64,000 nucleotides of DNA from Lutjanus erythropterus. Taxonomy: Eukaryota; Chordata; Actinopteri; Lutjaniformes; Lutjanidae. The stretch spans positions 1,084,975 to 1,148,974 of the forward strand of contig CM034601.1 of NCBI GenBank assembly GCA_020091685.1, in the 5' to 3' direction. Below, piece by piece: positions 21,840 to 32,461 of the stretch (positions are counted from its first letter, which is position 1; every line of letters begins with the position of its first letter). A program made the translations under genes and the position numbers. The notes beneath the pieces were generated by a model, which did not search any database, was not told where the DNA came from, and saw only the letters and a list, made by a program, of their open reading frames with translations.

Positions 21840-23533
21840 ATTGTGGAGTTAAAGGTCTAGTCTGGTGATTTTTGCATGTTTGGCTCCAGTCAGTCTTCTC
21901 AGTTTATAAGTGTATGTCTTCATGTGGGTGACGGGAACATCAGTTTGTTAGTATTTAGGTTTTGTTGGACATTCTGCCCCCTCTGAGTGATTCTGACCTC
22001 CTGACAGAACCAACCTGCCAAAGGAGGTGATGATGTTCCCTGACTTCCCCTTTGAGCCTCAGCTGAGCAGCTTCCTGCCGCATCAGGAGGTCCAGAGGTA
22101 CCTGGAGTCGTACTGCCAGAGGTACAACATCCGGCCTCACATCAGGGTGAGTCGACCTGCTGCTCATCACATGACTGATTTACATTTAATCCACTGATTC
22201 AGAAGATAACCTGTGACCAGTTGCAAAAAAGACATTAGGTTTTCTCCTGAAGTGTGACACTAAAGGCGTAATTTCCTCTTATTTTAGTGACTTAATAAGA
22301 GTGTTCTTCTTATTCCAGTGTTTCTCAGTCCTGGTGCTTTGGGCTCGCTGCCCGGCATGTTCTAGATGTTTCTCTGCTCAAACACACCTGATTCAGTTGA
22401 TCAGCTCATCATCAAGCCTGTATAGAAGCCTGATAACAACCTGATCACTTGAATCAGGTGTGTTGGAGCAGGGAAACATCAGCGTCGATACCATCCCTGT
22501 TTCTGAGGTCTTCTGTGCAGCGTTTTAATTCACTTTAATGGATCCTTAAGTATGAGACCAGGGAGATTAACCAGTAATAAAATGATCTTTAGTTTCAACC
22601 TTATTCCTTTTTTCTTTCCTGTTTTCTTCGTGTGCATCAGTTTAACACAGCGGTGGAAAATGTGAAGCCCCTTGTCGTGACAACGGAGGGCGAGGAGGCA
22701 AGGACAGCATGGGAAGTGACATCATCTGACTTGTCAGGTTTTCAGGAAACAGAGACCTTTGACTCGGTCTTTGTCTGCTCGGGGTGAGACGTGACAGTTA
22801 ATAAATTAATGAACTCTTGTTTGTCTCACATTTGGATTTTCACTCTTTATCTTTGCTTAAATGTGTTTTTGTGTCACTTCCTCCTGCTGCCACTTGGTGT
22901 CACCAAACCGCTGCATTCACCAACTTTAAATGTGTTTGTTTGGATGTTGTGATGTTTGATTTTTGTTTGTTTTTAAGGCACTACTCCAACCCTCACATCC
23001 CAGACATATCGGGGATCGAGAACTTTAAAGGTACAGTTCACGTTAACATGTAGGACTTTATTAAACTGACCTGATACAAACTGGAAACACAAACACAACA
23101 TGTACAATTTTAACTAATGAATTTAGATGTTAAACTATTTTAAAATGTTTGATAGGTTCATCAGGTTTAGCCTAGCTTAGCATACATTCTCTACATGTTA
23201 GGTAACAAGCTTGTTGTCTTCTTTTTTCATTGTACTCCAGGCGATCAGTGTTCCTCTACCTCCAGTCTTTTGCTAAGCTAGGTTAACATTTTCTGAGGTG
23301 GAACTGATGTCTGTCCTCTCTGTGTGTAGGACAGGTGCTCCACAGTCACTCGTACAGGTACGCAGAGCCGTTCTCAGGTCAGTCTGTGGTGGTTCTGGGA
23401 GCCAAAGCTTCAGGACTGGACATCTCCATCGAACTTGCCAAAGTTGGTGCTCGGGTAACAAACGACACGCTGCAAGTCTGCCTCATTTACTCAACTCAAC
23501 AACCTGAACTGTTATTTTACAGCTGTGTTTAAT

Positions 23534-23602
<69 letters not shown>

Positions 23603-25814
23603 AGGTGACTCTGAGTCACGCTCGTCCTTGTTTCACCTTCCCTCTCCCTGCAGGGATTGAACAGTCAAGTCCAGTGGCGGCGATCGATGAGGACGGCAGA
23701 ATCTGCTTCCAGGTTACTGAAGTCTAATTAAGGGATAATCAGTGAGTAGGTGTAGGTGGTTACTTCGCCGTGGCAACCACCCTCCGCTTCACGTCAGGTG
23801 GTTCTTCAACTCCACGTTGTGATTTCAAACCGTTTAACGTACACCTCCTCGTCGATTATCCCTCTGATACCCTGGTCATTTTCACTGCAGAGACGTCCTG
23901 TTCACCACGAGCTGCTACAGTAACACACACTTTGCAACATGATTTGAACGCGAGGTAAAGCTGGCGTTTCTGTGGTGTACAGGACGCTGCTGGGTCGGGC
24001 AGATAAATAACATGACATGAGATCTGTGCAGAGACTCGTGTACCTGCTGATATCTGATGCTGCAGTTTCGTCTGTATCGTAGAAGATTTCCAGTACTGTC
24101 ATTTCATTTTTAAAAAGATAAACTAACAGAAAAAGTGCAGTAATATCTTAGTCTGATATTTATCGAGTAGTAAAACAGATTGGCTTATGGACGTTCTTGA
24201 AGTTTCCCGGCACTTTTTGTATTAATGATTGGAACCAGTTTGAGTGACTCAAAGAGCAAAACTCTCAAAAAGTTGTTTTACATTAAAACTGTCACATTTG
24301 AGCAATATGAGGCTCATCAAGATCCACCTTCTCTATCTTTCTTTTGACACATCTGAGCTCCGTCTTAATGAAAGCTTCCTGTTCCAGGACGGTTCTGTGA
24401 GCGCCGCCGACGTCCTGATGTTCTGCACCGGCTACAACTTCAGGTACCCGTTCCTGGACGCGTCTCAGCTGGGTCTGGACATCCAGGACCATTTGGTGTC
24501 ACCGCTGTACCGCTTCCTGATGCCGCCGGCCTTCCCCTCGCTCTTCTTCATCGGCATCTGCAAGATCATCTGCCCCTTCCCCAACTTCAACTGCCAGGTG
24601 AGCTGAAGGGTGACCAGGTGGAGGGAGGGACGATCATTCAGATCTCAGGAGCTGCTGGGAAAACTCTTACCTGTGTTATTGTTGTTCCCATGATTCTCTC
24701 ATTACATTGTGTGTAGCTGCTTAGTGTTGCTGTGATCCTAGAGACATACAGCTGTGAATCATCAGCGTATTGAGTTATCAGGTCACCGTAACATCACAGC
24801 CACAACAGCACTGATCACAGACACACACACACAGACACATTCTGGCATGACGCTGGTGTCAGCGACAGATTCCAAGAGAAGACAGTCAGTCACTGACGGT
24901 GTCGCCAAACAACCGTAAACTGCGTCTCCTCAAACATTTTCTCACCCAGACTCGCCTAACTTCTGCTTCTGGTTTTCTCACTGCAGAGTTTTACTAAACA
25001 TAATCTTAATGTTATAATATAACAAGTGCTGGCTGTAACATGGAGCACTTTTGGAGAAAAGGTTATTTTAATAGTCAGTGTTTTAGTATGAACATGCAAT
25101 TTAATTTTACGAGAAAGGTTGCACACAAGTTTGTGAATGCTGTAGATTATAGTCTTTAAAAAGACTGAAAATCGATCAGAATCGGTCTGGGCAGGTCAGA
25201 CTATTAACATTCAAAAATCTGAATCATCCAGGAATCAGTGCATCAGTGTCATCAAAAGAAGCATCATGAATCAAACCAGGCTGTAATAATGAAAACAGGA
25301 AAATTAGTGAAATAAAAATAAACATAAGATCCAAGCTAGCATTTCAGAGATGAGTCTTAAGGAATTTGCAGAGTTGCATGGTGGGTATGTTTGGGCAGGT
25401 TGGTCCATTACAAGGAGAAATTAAAGAGAACCTCACAGACTGATGCGATCTAACAGAAGAACCGAGGTTTGGTTCTTAAACCCAGTCTCGTCTCTGCAGG
25501 TCCAGTTTGCGTTGGCCGTGTTGGACGGCTCCGTCTCTTTACCGTCTCCAGCCCAAATGGAGGAGGAGGTCCAGCGAGAGCAGCAGGAGAAGATGGAGCG
25601 GGGCGTCGAGCAGCGCCACCTGCTGGTGATGGAACGGGATCAGTGGGAGTACTGCCAGACGCTGGCTCGCAGCGCCGGCTTCCCGCCGCTGCCGCCGGTT
25701 GTACGCAGCCTGTATGAGGAGGTGTGGCGGCAGCGACAAGTTCACCCCGAAAACTACCGGCGGCTCAACTACAGGCTGATCAGTGACACCCAGTGGGAGG
25801 TGATTGATCGATGA
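21554..25814 (+). CDS. Flavin-containing monooxygenase, GS-OX-like
   Basis: This is an FAD- and NADPH-dependent monooxygenase that oxygenates nucleophilic S or N atoms. Exons are 21554-21756, 22008-22146, 22641-22783, 22978-23030, 23330-23454, 23605-23712, 24388-24597 and 25500-25814 (stop TGA). They give 432 codons (431 aa), within the GS-OX-like size range. The ATG is chosen because MLQRVAVVGAG starts the Rossmann fold at once. Motifs are the FAD-binding GAGAAG (residues 9-14), GGTW (41-44), the FMO signature F178-x-G-x3-H184-x3-Y188, the NADPH loop GAKASG (203-208) and FCTGY (269-273). The NADPH loop carries Lys where many relatives have Gly or Asn; it may shift cofactor affinity, but the family varies here. 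There is no C-terminal membrane anchor, unlike FMO1-5, which supports a soluble GS-OX-like enzyme. The exon 6 acceptor follows a long (CT)n tract. Confidence 0.93.
21776..21838. repeat. (GT)n microsatellite
   Basis: It starts 20 bases after the FMO exon 1 donor (CTCAG|GTGTGC). The 3' extension of the exon 1 open frame into poly(Cys-Val) is intron translation. Confidence 0.95.
22365..22480. repeat. 40-bp foldback in FMO intron 2
   Basis: The left arm (22365-22404) and right arm (22441-22480) are 40 bases each and pair at 36 of 40 positions, with a 36-base loop. The right arm contains GAATCAGGTGTGTTGGAGCA. That word is familiar from a dispersed teleost repeat, so it is probably a mobile foldback and not an RNA gene. 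Confidence 0.8.
23165..23286. repeat. Short inverted repeat in FMO intron 4
   Basis: TTTAGCCTAGCTTAGCA at about 23,166 pairs with TGCTAAGCTAGGTTAAC at about 23,270-23,286, about 90 bp apart. This is a typical small fish foldback. The intron (23031-23329) has no other content. Confidence 0.55.
23535..23600. repeat. (CT)n forming the polypyrimidine tract of an FMO acceptor
   Basis: A pure CT tract of about 66 bp is followed directly by ACAG and FMO exon 6 (23605). The tract occupies the branch point to acceptor zone. Confidence 0.97.
24598..25499. other. Last FMO intron
   Basis: This 0.9-kb intron shows no coding sequence or clear repeat, apart from a short (AC)n near 24,822-24,832. Confidence 0.6.
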
Positions 25815-28800
25815 GATGATGATGAGGAGGACAGGAGGAGCGAGATGCACCAGCTGGGCTTAACTGAGCCTGGTTCTAACTGATAAGTCTTTAAATTTGA
25901 CTTTGTGTCGGTTGCACCAACCAGACTTCAGCCCAGTTGTAACTACACCTGCTCTGAGCGATACGTGTTCATGTGAACGCCCACAAGACTGTTTCTGTTG
26001 CCGAGCAGCGTGCGTTGTTGTGATACACTGTGTACAATCTCCTGCTGACTTGAGCATTTGTATCTGACTGTCTCTAATTTGCAGCAGCATCGTGGAGGAT
26101 TAGAGCCACAACTAATGATTACTTCCACTGTTTTCTCAATTCATTGATCCTGTCACAGTTTTGTCAGTTGAAAAATACGTCCAAACATGTTTCAGTTTAC
26201 TGTCAGAGAGGAGGAAAGAAACCAGGAAATATTCACGTTTAAGAAGCTGAAATCATCTGAAAAAGTAAATTTTTCCTCACATGTAATCTGTCCATTATTT
26301 TCTTGATGAACTGGTTGGTTATTCTGCCCTTCAGATGTTGAAATTTGTGATTAAAATGTGGAAACTGAGCTGGATCATGGGCACAGCAGAACCCCCTGTA
26401 GTTCTTGGTAGAAATCTTCCACAGCATAAACAGTTATACCTAGAACTGTGTAACATTTCACCCAGAACCCTCTCTGGGGGTTCTGTCCAGAACCATTCGA
26501 CCTTCTAAGGGTGCTAACAAGAACCCACCCAGATGAGTGTGAGATCAAGCGTTCAGCGGTCTGATCGTTGTGTCAGAGGCCGAACGCTGACGATTAATCA
26601 TTTCTGGGACTGAAGGATCCTCACGTTAACCATGAACGAGGCCGAGGACACCGAGCTGCAGTCAACAACAGACTTTAATCCAGACATTAAACGCCACAAA
26701 ACACCAAAAATACACGAGTGAAAAATACAAGGTGTGACATCACGGACCGACCTGAGCTCAAAAACAACAACAACAACAACAACAACAACATGAAGCAGGA
26801 GCGTGCAAAGAGAAGCTCTGTGGAGGAAATACATTGAGACGTGAACATGGCGGCCAGTCAGAGTTTAACATGACGTCAACATGAATGACACGTTCCACCA
26901 CTGATTTCTGTCAACGGTCACTCAGTCTTGAGAACTGGGACAAAACTGTTTGAGAGTTTTGATTTTTGTTATACTTAAAAAATATATTTTAAAAGATCAA
27001 ACTTTTGGCTATTAAACCTTATAACAGGCCAACGTGCTCGTGATTTCATTTTTTTAATTACATTTATATGGAAAATCAAAAGGAAAATCTGACGACAAAA
27101 TGTTCCATGTTTTCATTTCACTGCGTCGTCGCAGTGAGCAGCCATTTTATTTCGACACAGGGGTCCTTATGGTACAGCTGACCTTTTTTAAGCCTGATTA
27201 AATCATCTGGGACACAACTTTAAACTTTAAAGGACCAACATTTTCATAAAAAAATATATTTTAAATCAAAGATGATTATAACAGCACATTTTTACACCTC
27301 TGTTATCAGCAGGTGTTGTTAGTTTGAGATTTTGAAAGATTTTAACACATTTTTAAATGTTTGAAGTTGTGAATTCTTGTTTGTGAGAAAAAAAAATAAT
27401 AAAGCAAACCAAGACATGTAATAAATTACATATATATATATACGAGAATAAAGTGGTTTTTTGGACATGATTTGTTCCGGTTCTCAAGAATGTGTGCTTT
27501 ACTGACATGAGACAAAAACAACAAAGTCAGCAGCCTGTTAATACTCAACAGAACAGTCAGGTTTTACATCACAGGGTCAAAGGTCAGCGTTCCAGTTTGT
27601 GGCTAATGGTGTTCACAAGTTCTGACTGAGTCTTTAAAATGGGTGTCATTCACCTTTAAACCTTTCAGATGACGTTTGCTACAGAACCTGTCGGGTGGAA
27701 ATATTTTAAATATTTTTTTTTGCTTCAAATGTACATGATTTGCTCCTGTTCCTTCTTCTGGAGTGAAGTAAACGTAAAGACGGGCTGAAAACCTCCTGAT
27801 TGATCATTTCAGACATTCATCTGTAAAGGAGACGTCAAACTGCTTCCCAGTTCTACAAACTGAATATCTTCAGGTTTTGGGCTGTTAGTCTTTCACCTCA
27901 TCATCATGGAGCATTATCACTAAATTTACAACATTTTATTTTATATGAAAGACTAAGAATAGAATGTAAAAAAATAGATTCATTGATCATCAATATGATT
28001 GATTGATTGATCAAATGTCAAATTTTAGGGTTGTTCCCTTACAGACAGAATCCGACGTATCCGAGTCCAGGTACCTCCAAAATCACAAAAAATTTAAAAT
28101 CAATAAGTGAGATTTAAGATAGTCCAACATTTTATACCAACAGGAAATTACACAGTACGTGTAATCAATGCTTTAATCAAAGATTAATTGTTCTGCCAAT
28201 CAAACTTCACAAAGAGATAAGAGGCAGTATGTTTTTCTTCAGATTCATTTCCTTGTTTTCTGAGAGCTGCTCGCCGCCCTCTAGTGGACATCCAGACCAA
28301 CATAAAGGAAGTTTACACCACCTGAAATGGACATATCTATTTTCATTCATAAGGGGGGCAGAAATGAGTCTTTAGTGCCGAGAATAAGAAAAAATAAATC
28401 CCTCAGAAATATTGAGAATAAAGTCAAAATGTTGGGACTTGATTATTCCCAAGGACGAGAAGAAAATAAATCAGAGGAGGAAGTTTGTTTTTTTTTAAAT
28501 TTTATTTTGAATTCTGTGAAAAGTCCACACCGGGAGTGGAAGTAACTAATTACAAATAATTAAATTATTGTAATTAAGTAGTTTTTTGTGTACTTGTTCT
28601 TTTACTTGTACTTAAGTCTGCATTTCACTGTGTAATCTACTTAGTTACTTTTAAAATGATAATTGATTACTGAGTACATTTTGAATTAATAATCAAACCT
28701 TTCAATGGCTTTTTTGTAGCCAATCAGGTGATCTGATCACAAGCAGACCAATGAGAACAAGGACATACAGGAAGCAGGCACAAGCTAACGTAGCATGTTA

Positions 28801-28953
28801 GCTAACATTAACCACCACAAGCTGCTGGTCGGACAGAACAAATACGGCTGCAGCAGTAAAACCCTGAGAGCCTCCTTCTCCCCAAAGTTATTAAGTTATT
28901 TTTATAATTTAACTTTAATTAGATTTATTCTGTGAGCTCTTTGGTTATTTAAT

Positions 28954-29635
28954 CAGTCCCTCCAGGATTTCACCGGCTGTCTTTGGGATTGTTGCGGCGT
29001 AAAATGCCTGATTTCACAGCAGCTTTTCTAAAACATTGCAATACATGTTGCGATGTTTTCAGTTTTTTTTTATGTTGCTTTTAAATTGCAGGAGCAAGTG
29101 AAAATTGCAAAAGAAAGTTGTGATTTTTATGTATAATTAATTAAAAGTTCTAAGTAACTTCATCAAAAAGGCTCCTGATGACAAAAACTCAAACAAAATC
29201 TGCTTTATTTGCAGGTGAAGAAGGTCACCTGGGGTGAATTCCACAAAAAAGGCAAAATCTTTTTGGAGCTCAAACTCAGTTAAAACAACGAGCACAAAAT
29301 CATAAAATAAAAGTGGGCGGAGCTTTGATGAACATCAATAATGATGACAAATATTGTGTCCTTTTCACTCCCTGTGAAAAAGTAAAAATGAAAAATAAAT
29401 GCAAAACAGTAGTGAAGAATAAAACGGAGTCGGTTCATTGAGACGTACATGTGTGATGTTTGCATGAGGGACTGCTGTGATTGGTAGAACTCGTGAGGAG
29501 CAAAGCTGATTGGTTTAATTTGCAGAAAAGTTGCAGAGTTTGGACCACAAGACAAGGTCGTGCAGAATTCACAGGGATTGGTTGAGTTTGCATGAATTGA
29601 TGCGATCACAACATCACAACTTCCTGGAGGGACTG
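28954..29635. mobile_element. Full-length CAGTCCCTCCAGGA MITE-like element, 682 bp
   Basis: It starts CAGTCCCTCCAGGATTTC and ends CTTCCTGGAGGGACTG. The 14-bp termini are exact inverted repeats (CAGTCCCTCCAGGA / TCCTGGAGGGACTG). The family-specific motif GGATTGTTGCGGCGTAAAATG follows the left end. No transposase is encoded. The flanking bases (TATTTAAT and ATTCAACT) do not form a clear target duplication, so the superfamily is not settled. Confidence 0.8.
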
Positions 29636-29818
29636 ATTCAACTGTTTCTGATGCAGGACCTGTGTTCAGGTCTTCATTGTCTCCTTATCCTGAGACTTGT
29701 TTTTGTTTATATCTAAAGTAACAATCTAAACTTTAAAAATAATAATTTCATTAATTTTCTTCAGAGAGTTGAATGAAATGCTGAGATAGAGGCATATTTT
29801 TAAAATGTTAAAAGCTGA

Positions 29819-29967
29819 GGCAACTCAAACTCATTCATTCATTCATTTTCTGTAACCGCTTATTCCGTAAGGGTCGCGGGCTGCTGGAGTCGATCCCAGC
29901 TGACATTGGGCGAGAGGCGGGGTTCACCCTGGACAAGTCACCAGTTCATCGCAGGGCAACTCAAACT
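29819..29967 (-). mobile_element. SINE/LINE-like retroposon with 13-bp target duplication
   Basis: The body (29832-29954) is flanked by perfect copies of GGCAACTCAAACT at 29819-29831 and 29955-29967. It contains (CATT)n, then TTTTCTGTAACCGCTTATTC, GGGTCGCGGGCTGCTGGAG, ATCCCAGCTGACATTGGGCG and CACCCTGGACAAGTCACCAG, the familiar 'cattcatt... ggtcgcggg... ctggac' fish repeat. Read on the minus strand it ends in a simple (AATG)n tail, as non-LTR retroposons do. It has inserted into an older composite DNA element. Confidence 0.85.
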
Positions 29968-30500
29968 TTTGAGAACTCAAAGTTTTGAAATAAACTGAAA
30001 TAGTTTTGCCAACCTCTTATCTGTAGTTGAGATCATTTAATTTGTGTTTCCGTAATAAAAAACCTGGTTGTCTTTATTTGAGTGCATGAAAATTTAAAGG
30101 TTTTGATTGAAAATTGAAAATTATTAACCATTATTCACTTTTATTTTATATTTATTCAATCAATTTTGAAACACAGAAAATGAAATGATCTCAACGAAAC
30201 TTTATTAGTTGGTAAAATTTTCAAAACTTAAGAGTTAGAGTTGGACTCTACTGAAGTGAGTGGTCCTGAAACTTTGAGTTCTCTCTCTTTTTGTTTTTAC
30301 AGTGTGCGTCATTTTAAATGAGACAAAATAAGGCAGAATTAACAGTCGTGGTTTTTTTTTCTCATCAGTAAAACAATAAACACATTTTAATGTTTTATAA
30401 AAACTGGTCTGCAGATAAAAACCTTGAATTTGCAGAATTTCCTCCATAATCTTTTATTTATTTGGCGACTCAAATAAAATCTCCTCCAGTGTTTGGGAAT
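29968..30500. mobile_element. Composite element: TTTTTACAGTG module joined to a Charlie-like module
   Basis: The first part has GTTTTGAAATAAACTGAAATAG and AGTTTTGCCAACC, ending at TTTGTTTTTACAGTG (about 30,305). The second part runs ATTTTAAATGAGACAAAATAAG through ATTTGGCGACTCAAATAAAATC to CAGTGTTTGGGAAT (about 30,501). The same joined order occurs at about 3,906-4,165, 52,045-52,690 and 62,040-62,860 (reverse). Confidence 0.65.
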
Positions 30501-32297
30501 AACTGATGACTGAGTAGAATAATGTCAATATTCATGTATATATCCTGTCTATATAAATACTGTAAATTCTTTCATTTGACTCAGATTATATCAGATTAAC
30601 AAAGACACCTGAGCAGAACAGAACAGGAGAGAAACAGCTTTCAATTTAATGCTGCTATTGATGATTTATTAAACATAAATGATTAAAAAGTAACTAATAC
30701 TTTGTACCTTTACCTAAGTAGTTTTCTAACACCAATACTTGTAATCTAGTAATATTTCAGTGATGTAACAGTACTTGTACTTGAGTACAGATTTTCAGGA
30801 CTCTGGTCCACACAGTCACTATGTTGTTAAAAATAAATAAAGTTGAAGTAGGATTGTGACTTTATTCTCATGATGGTATTTTTACTCCAAAAAAATACAA
30901 CTTTATTCTCAAGATTTCAACTTTCTTATTGAAATGTAAAAATAAAAAAATCCATCTTGTTTTCCTTCTTTTATCTGGTACTAAAACTCTTCTGTAGTTT
31001 CATCACTGACACTTTGTTATTTTGTGAGCAGCTCCTGTTTCCTTTGTCACCGAGGGACAGCGTCCATCACAGGACACTCGGAAATCGACATGTTAGGTCT
31101 GAAACAGCCAAAACCACGAGTCTATCTGTGGATCTGAATCCAAAATGGAAATGAAAGCACATTAGATCCAAGTATTCTGCATTGAGAGTCTCAGAGGAAC
31201 AAATGGAGCTGTTTTTAATTTCATGGGCACAATTTTAGTTTCCTGAGGACATGAAGTGAGTAATTCAAGGGTACAAATTACCGAATTAAGAAAAGAAAAT
31301 GAGTTAATTAGTTATTTAGTCATTTGAGGGCAGCAGATTTAAACATCGTCCTCTCCATCAGGTTCCTCACATTTCTGATTCAGGACATCGTCCTCTTTTG
31401 TTCACTGAAGAAGCTGTGAGGACGTCAAACATCACGTCTGCAGATTAACTGTGTGTCTCTGACTGGTTTGACTCAGAGTAGGTCAACAGTATTTAATACT
31501 TTGTTGGTACCAACTGAACTGTGTCGGTTTAACCAAGTACTGAAAACTGTCGAGTAGAGCTGCAAAATTTAATCATGAATTATTCACCAACTAATAATCG
31601 CTTAATCAGTTTGAGTAATTTTTTAAGAAAAAAAGGTGAAATTCTGATTCTTAAATGTTCAATCTTCTGATTTCTTTATGGTTTCTGAGGTCGTCGTCTT
31701 TGCATTTACATTTTTGACATTTTAAGGACCAAACAATTAATCGATTAATCAAGAAAATGATCAACAGATAATTGATAATGAAAATAATTATCACAGGAAA
31801 ATATCTTTGGGTTGTGGACAAAACAAGACATTTGAGGACGTCCTCTTGGGCTTTGGAAACGCTGACTAACATTTTCTGAAATCTTATGGACCAAACAACT
31901 GATCGATTAGGGCAGAAAATGATTGACAGATTTATCACTAATGATCGCTACAAGAAAGACTTGAAAAACAGTGCAAACGTGTTTGGATCTATCTATTTTT
32001 CAACTGACAGATTATGACAGGATTAATTAATCAATCAAGAAGAAAATTGATGGATTAATCAGCAATGAAAATAATTGTTAGTTGCAGCTCTACAAGAAAG
32101 TTTAAATATTGAGGATGGAAAAGTTGGCAATGAAAACCATTTAAGTCATCAGATGTGTGTGGAGCGATGAGGAGACTGAGACCTTCCTCACATTAATACA
32201 TGAAACAAACAGAAATGTCTGATTTCCGTCGTCTGAGCTTTGACTGGACCGTCAACCAACTCCTGACATTCACACAACAGTAGTGGATGGAAACGTG

Positions 32298-32303
32298 TTT
32301 ATT
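32298..32303 (-). other. Candidate poly(A) signal, P2Y receptor gene
   Basis: AATAAA on the minus strand lies about 160 bases past the receptor stop codon. It is the nearest well-placed canonical hexamer. Inferred. Confidence 0.4.
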
Positions 32304-32461
32304 CACATTTTCTTTTGCTCATTTTATGGAAATTGATTAAAAATTGCTTTATATTTAGATGGAGTGTCCACTGAGCAGCTTTCTGTTGAACTGCTGGACC
32401 TTTTCCTGGTTCATCATGCGCTGTTTTAAGTCTTTAATAAAGAAACCAACATTAAAACGTT

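Larger units (their letters stand above)
25815..32461. other. Gene-free, repeat-rich space between FMO and the P2Y receptor
   Basis: No gene is supported in this 6.6-kb stretch between convergent genes. It includes the FMO 3' UTR (end not resolved), an ATTAATC-type repeat (about 26,110-26,350), GGTTCTT-type sequence (26,390-26,530), (CAA)n (26,762-26,790), a full CAGTCCCTCCAGGA element (28,954-29,635), a retroposon with a 13-bp target duplication (29,819-29,967), a composite element (about 29,810-30,500) and another ATTAATC block (about 31,560-32,100). TAATTAC/ACTTGTACTT motifs at 28,535-28,720 and 30,660-30,800 look like two halves of one older repeat around these insertions. Confidence 0.6.

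Noticed and set aside
24598..25499. Possible additional FMO exon in the last intron
   Set aside because: Exons 7 and 8 join in phase 0 (NFNCQ|VQFAL) with normal borders, and no extra segment is needed to keep the family alignment.
29280..29609. 109-codon minus-strand frame inside a repeat
   Set aside because: It lies wholly within the 682-bp CAGTCCCTCCAGGA element and is not conserved in the other copies.
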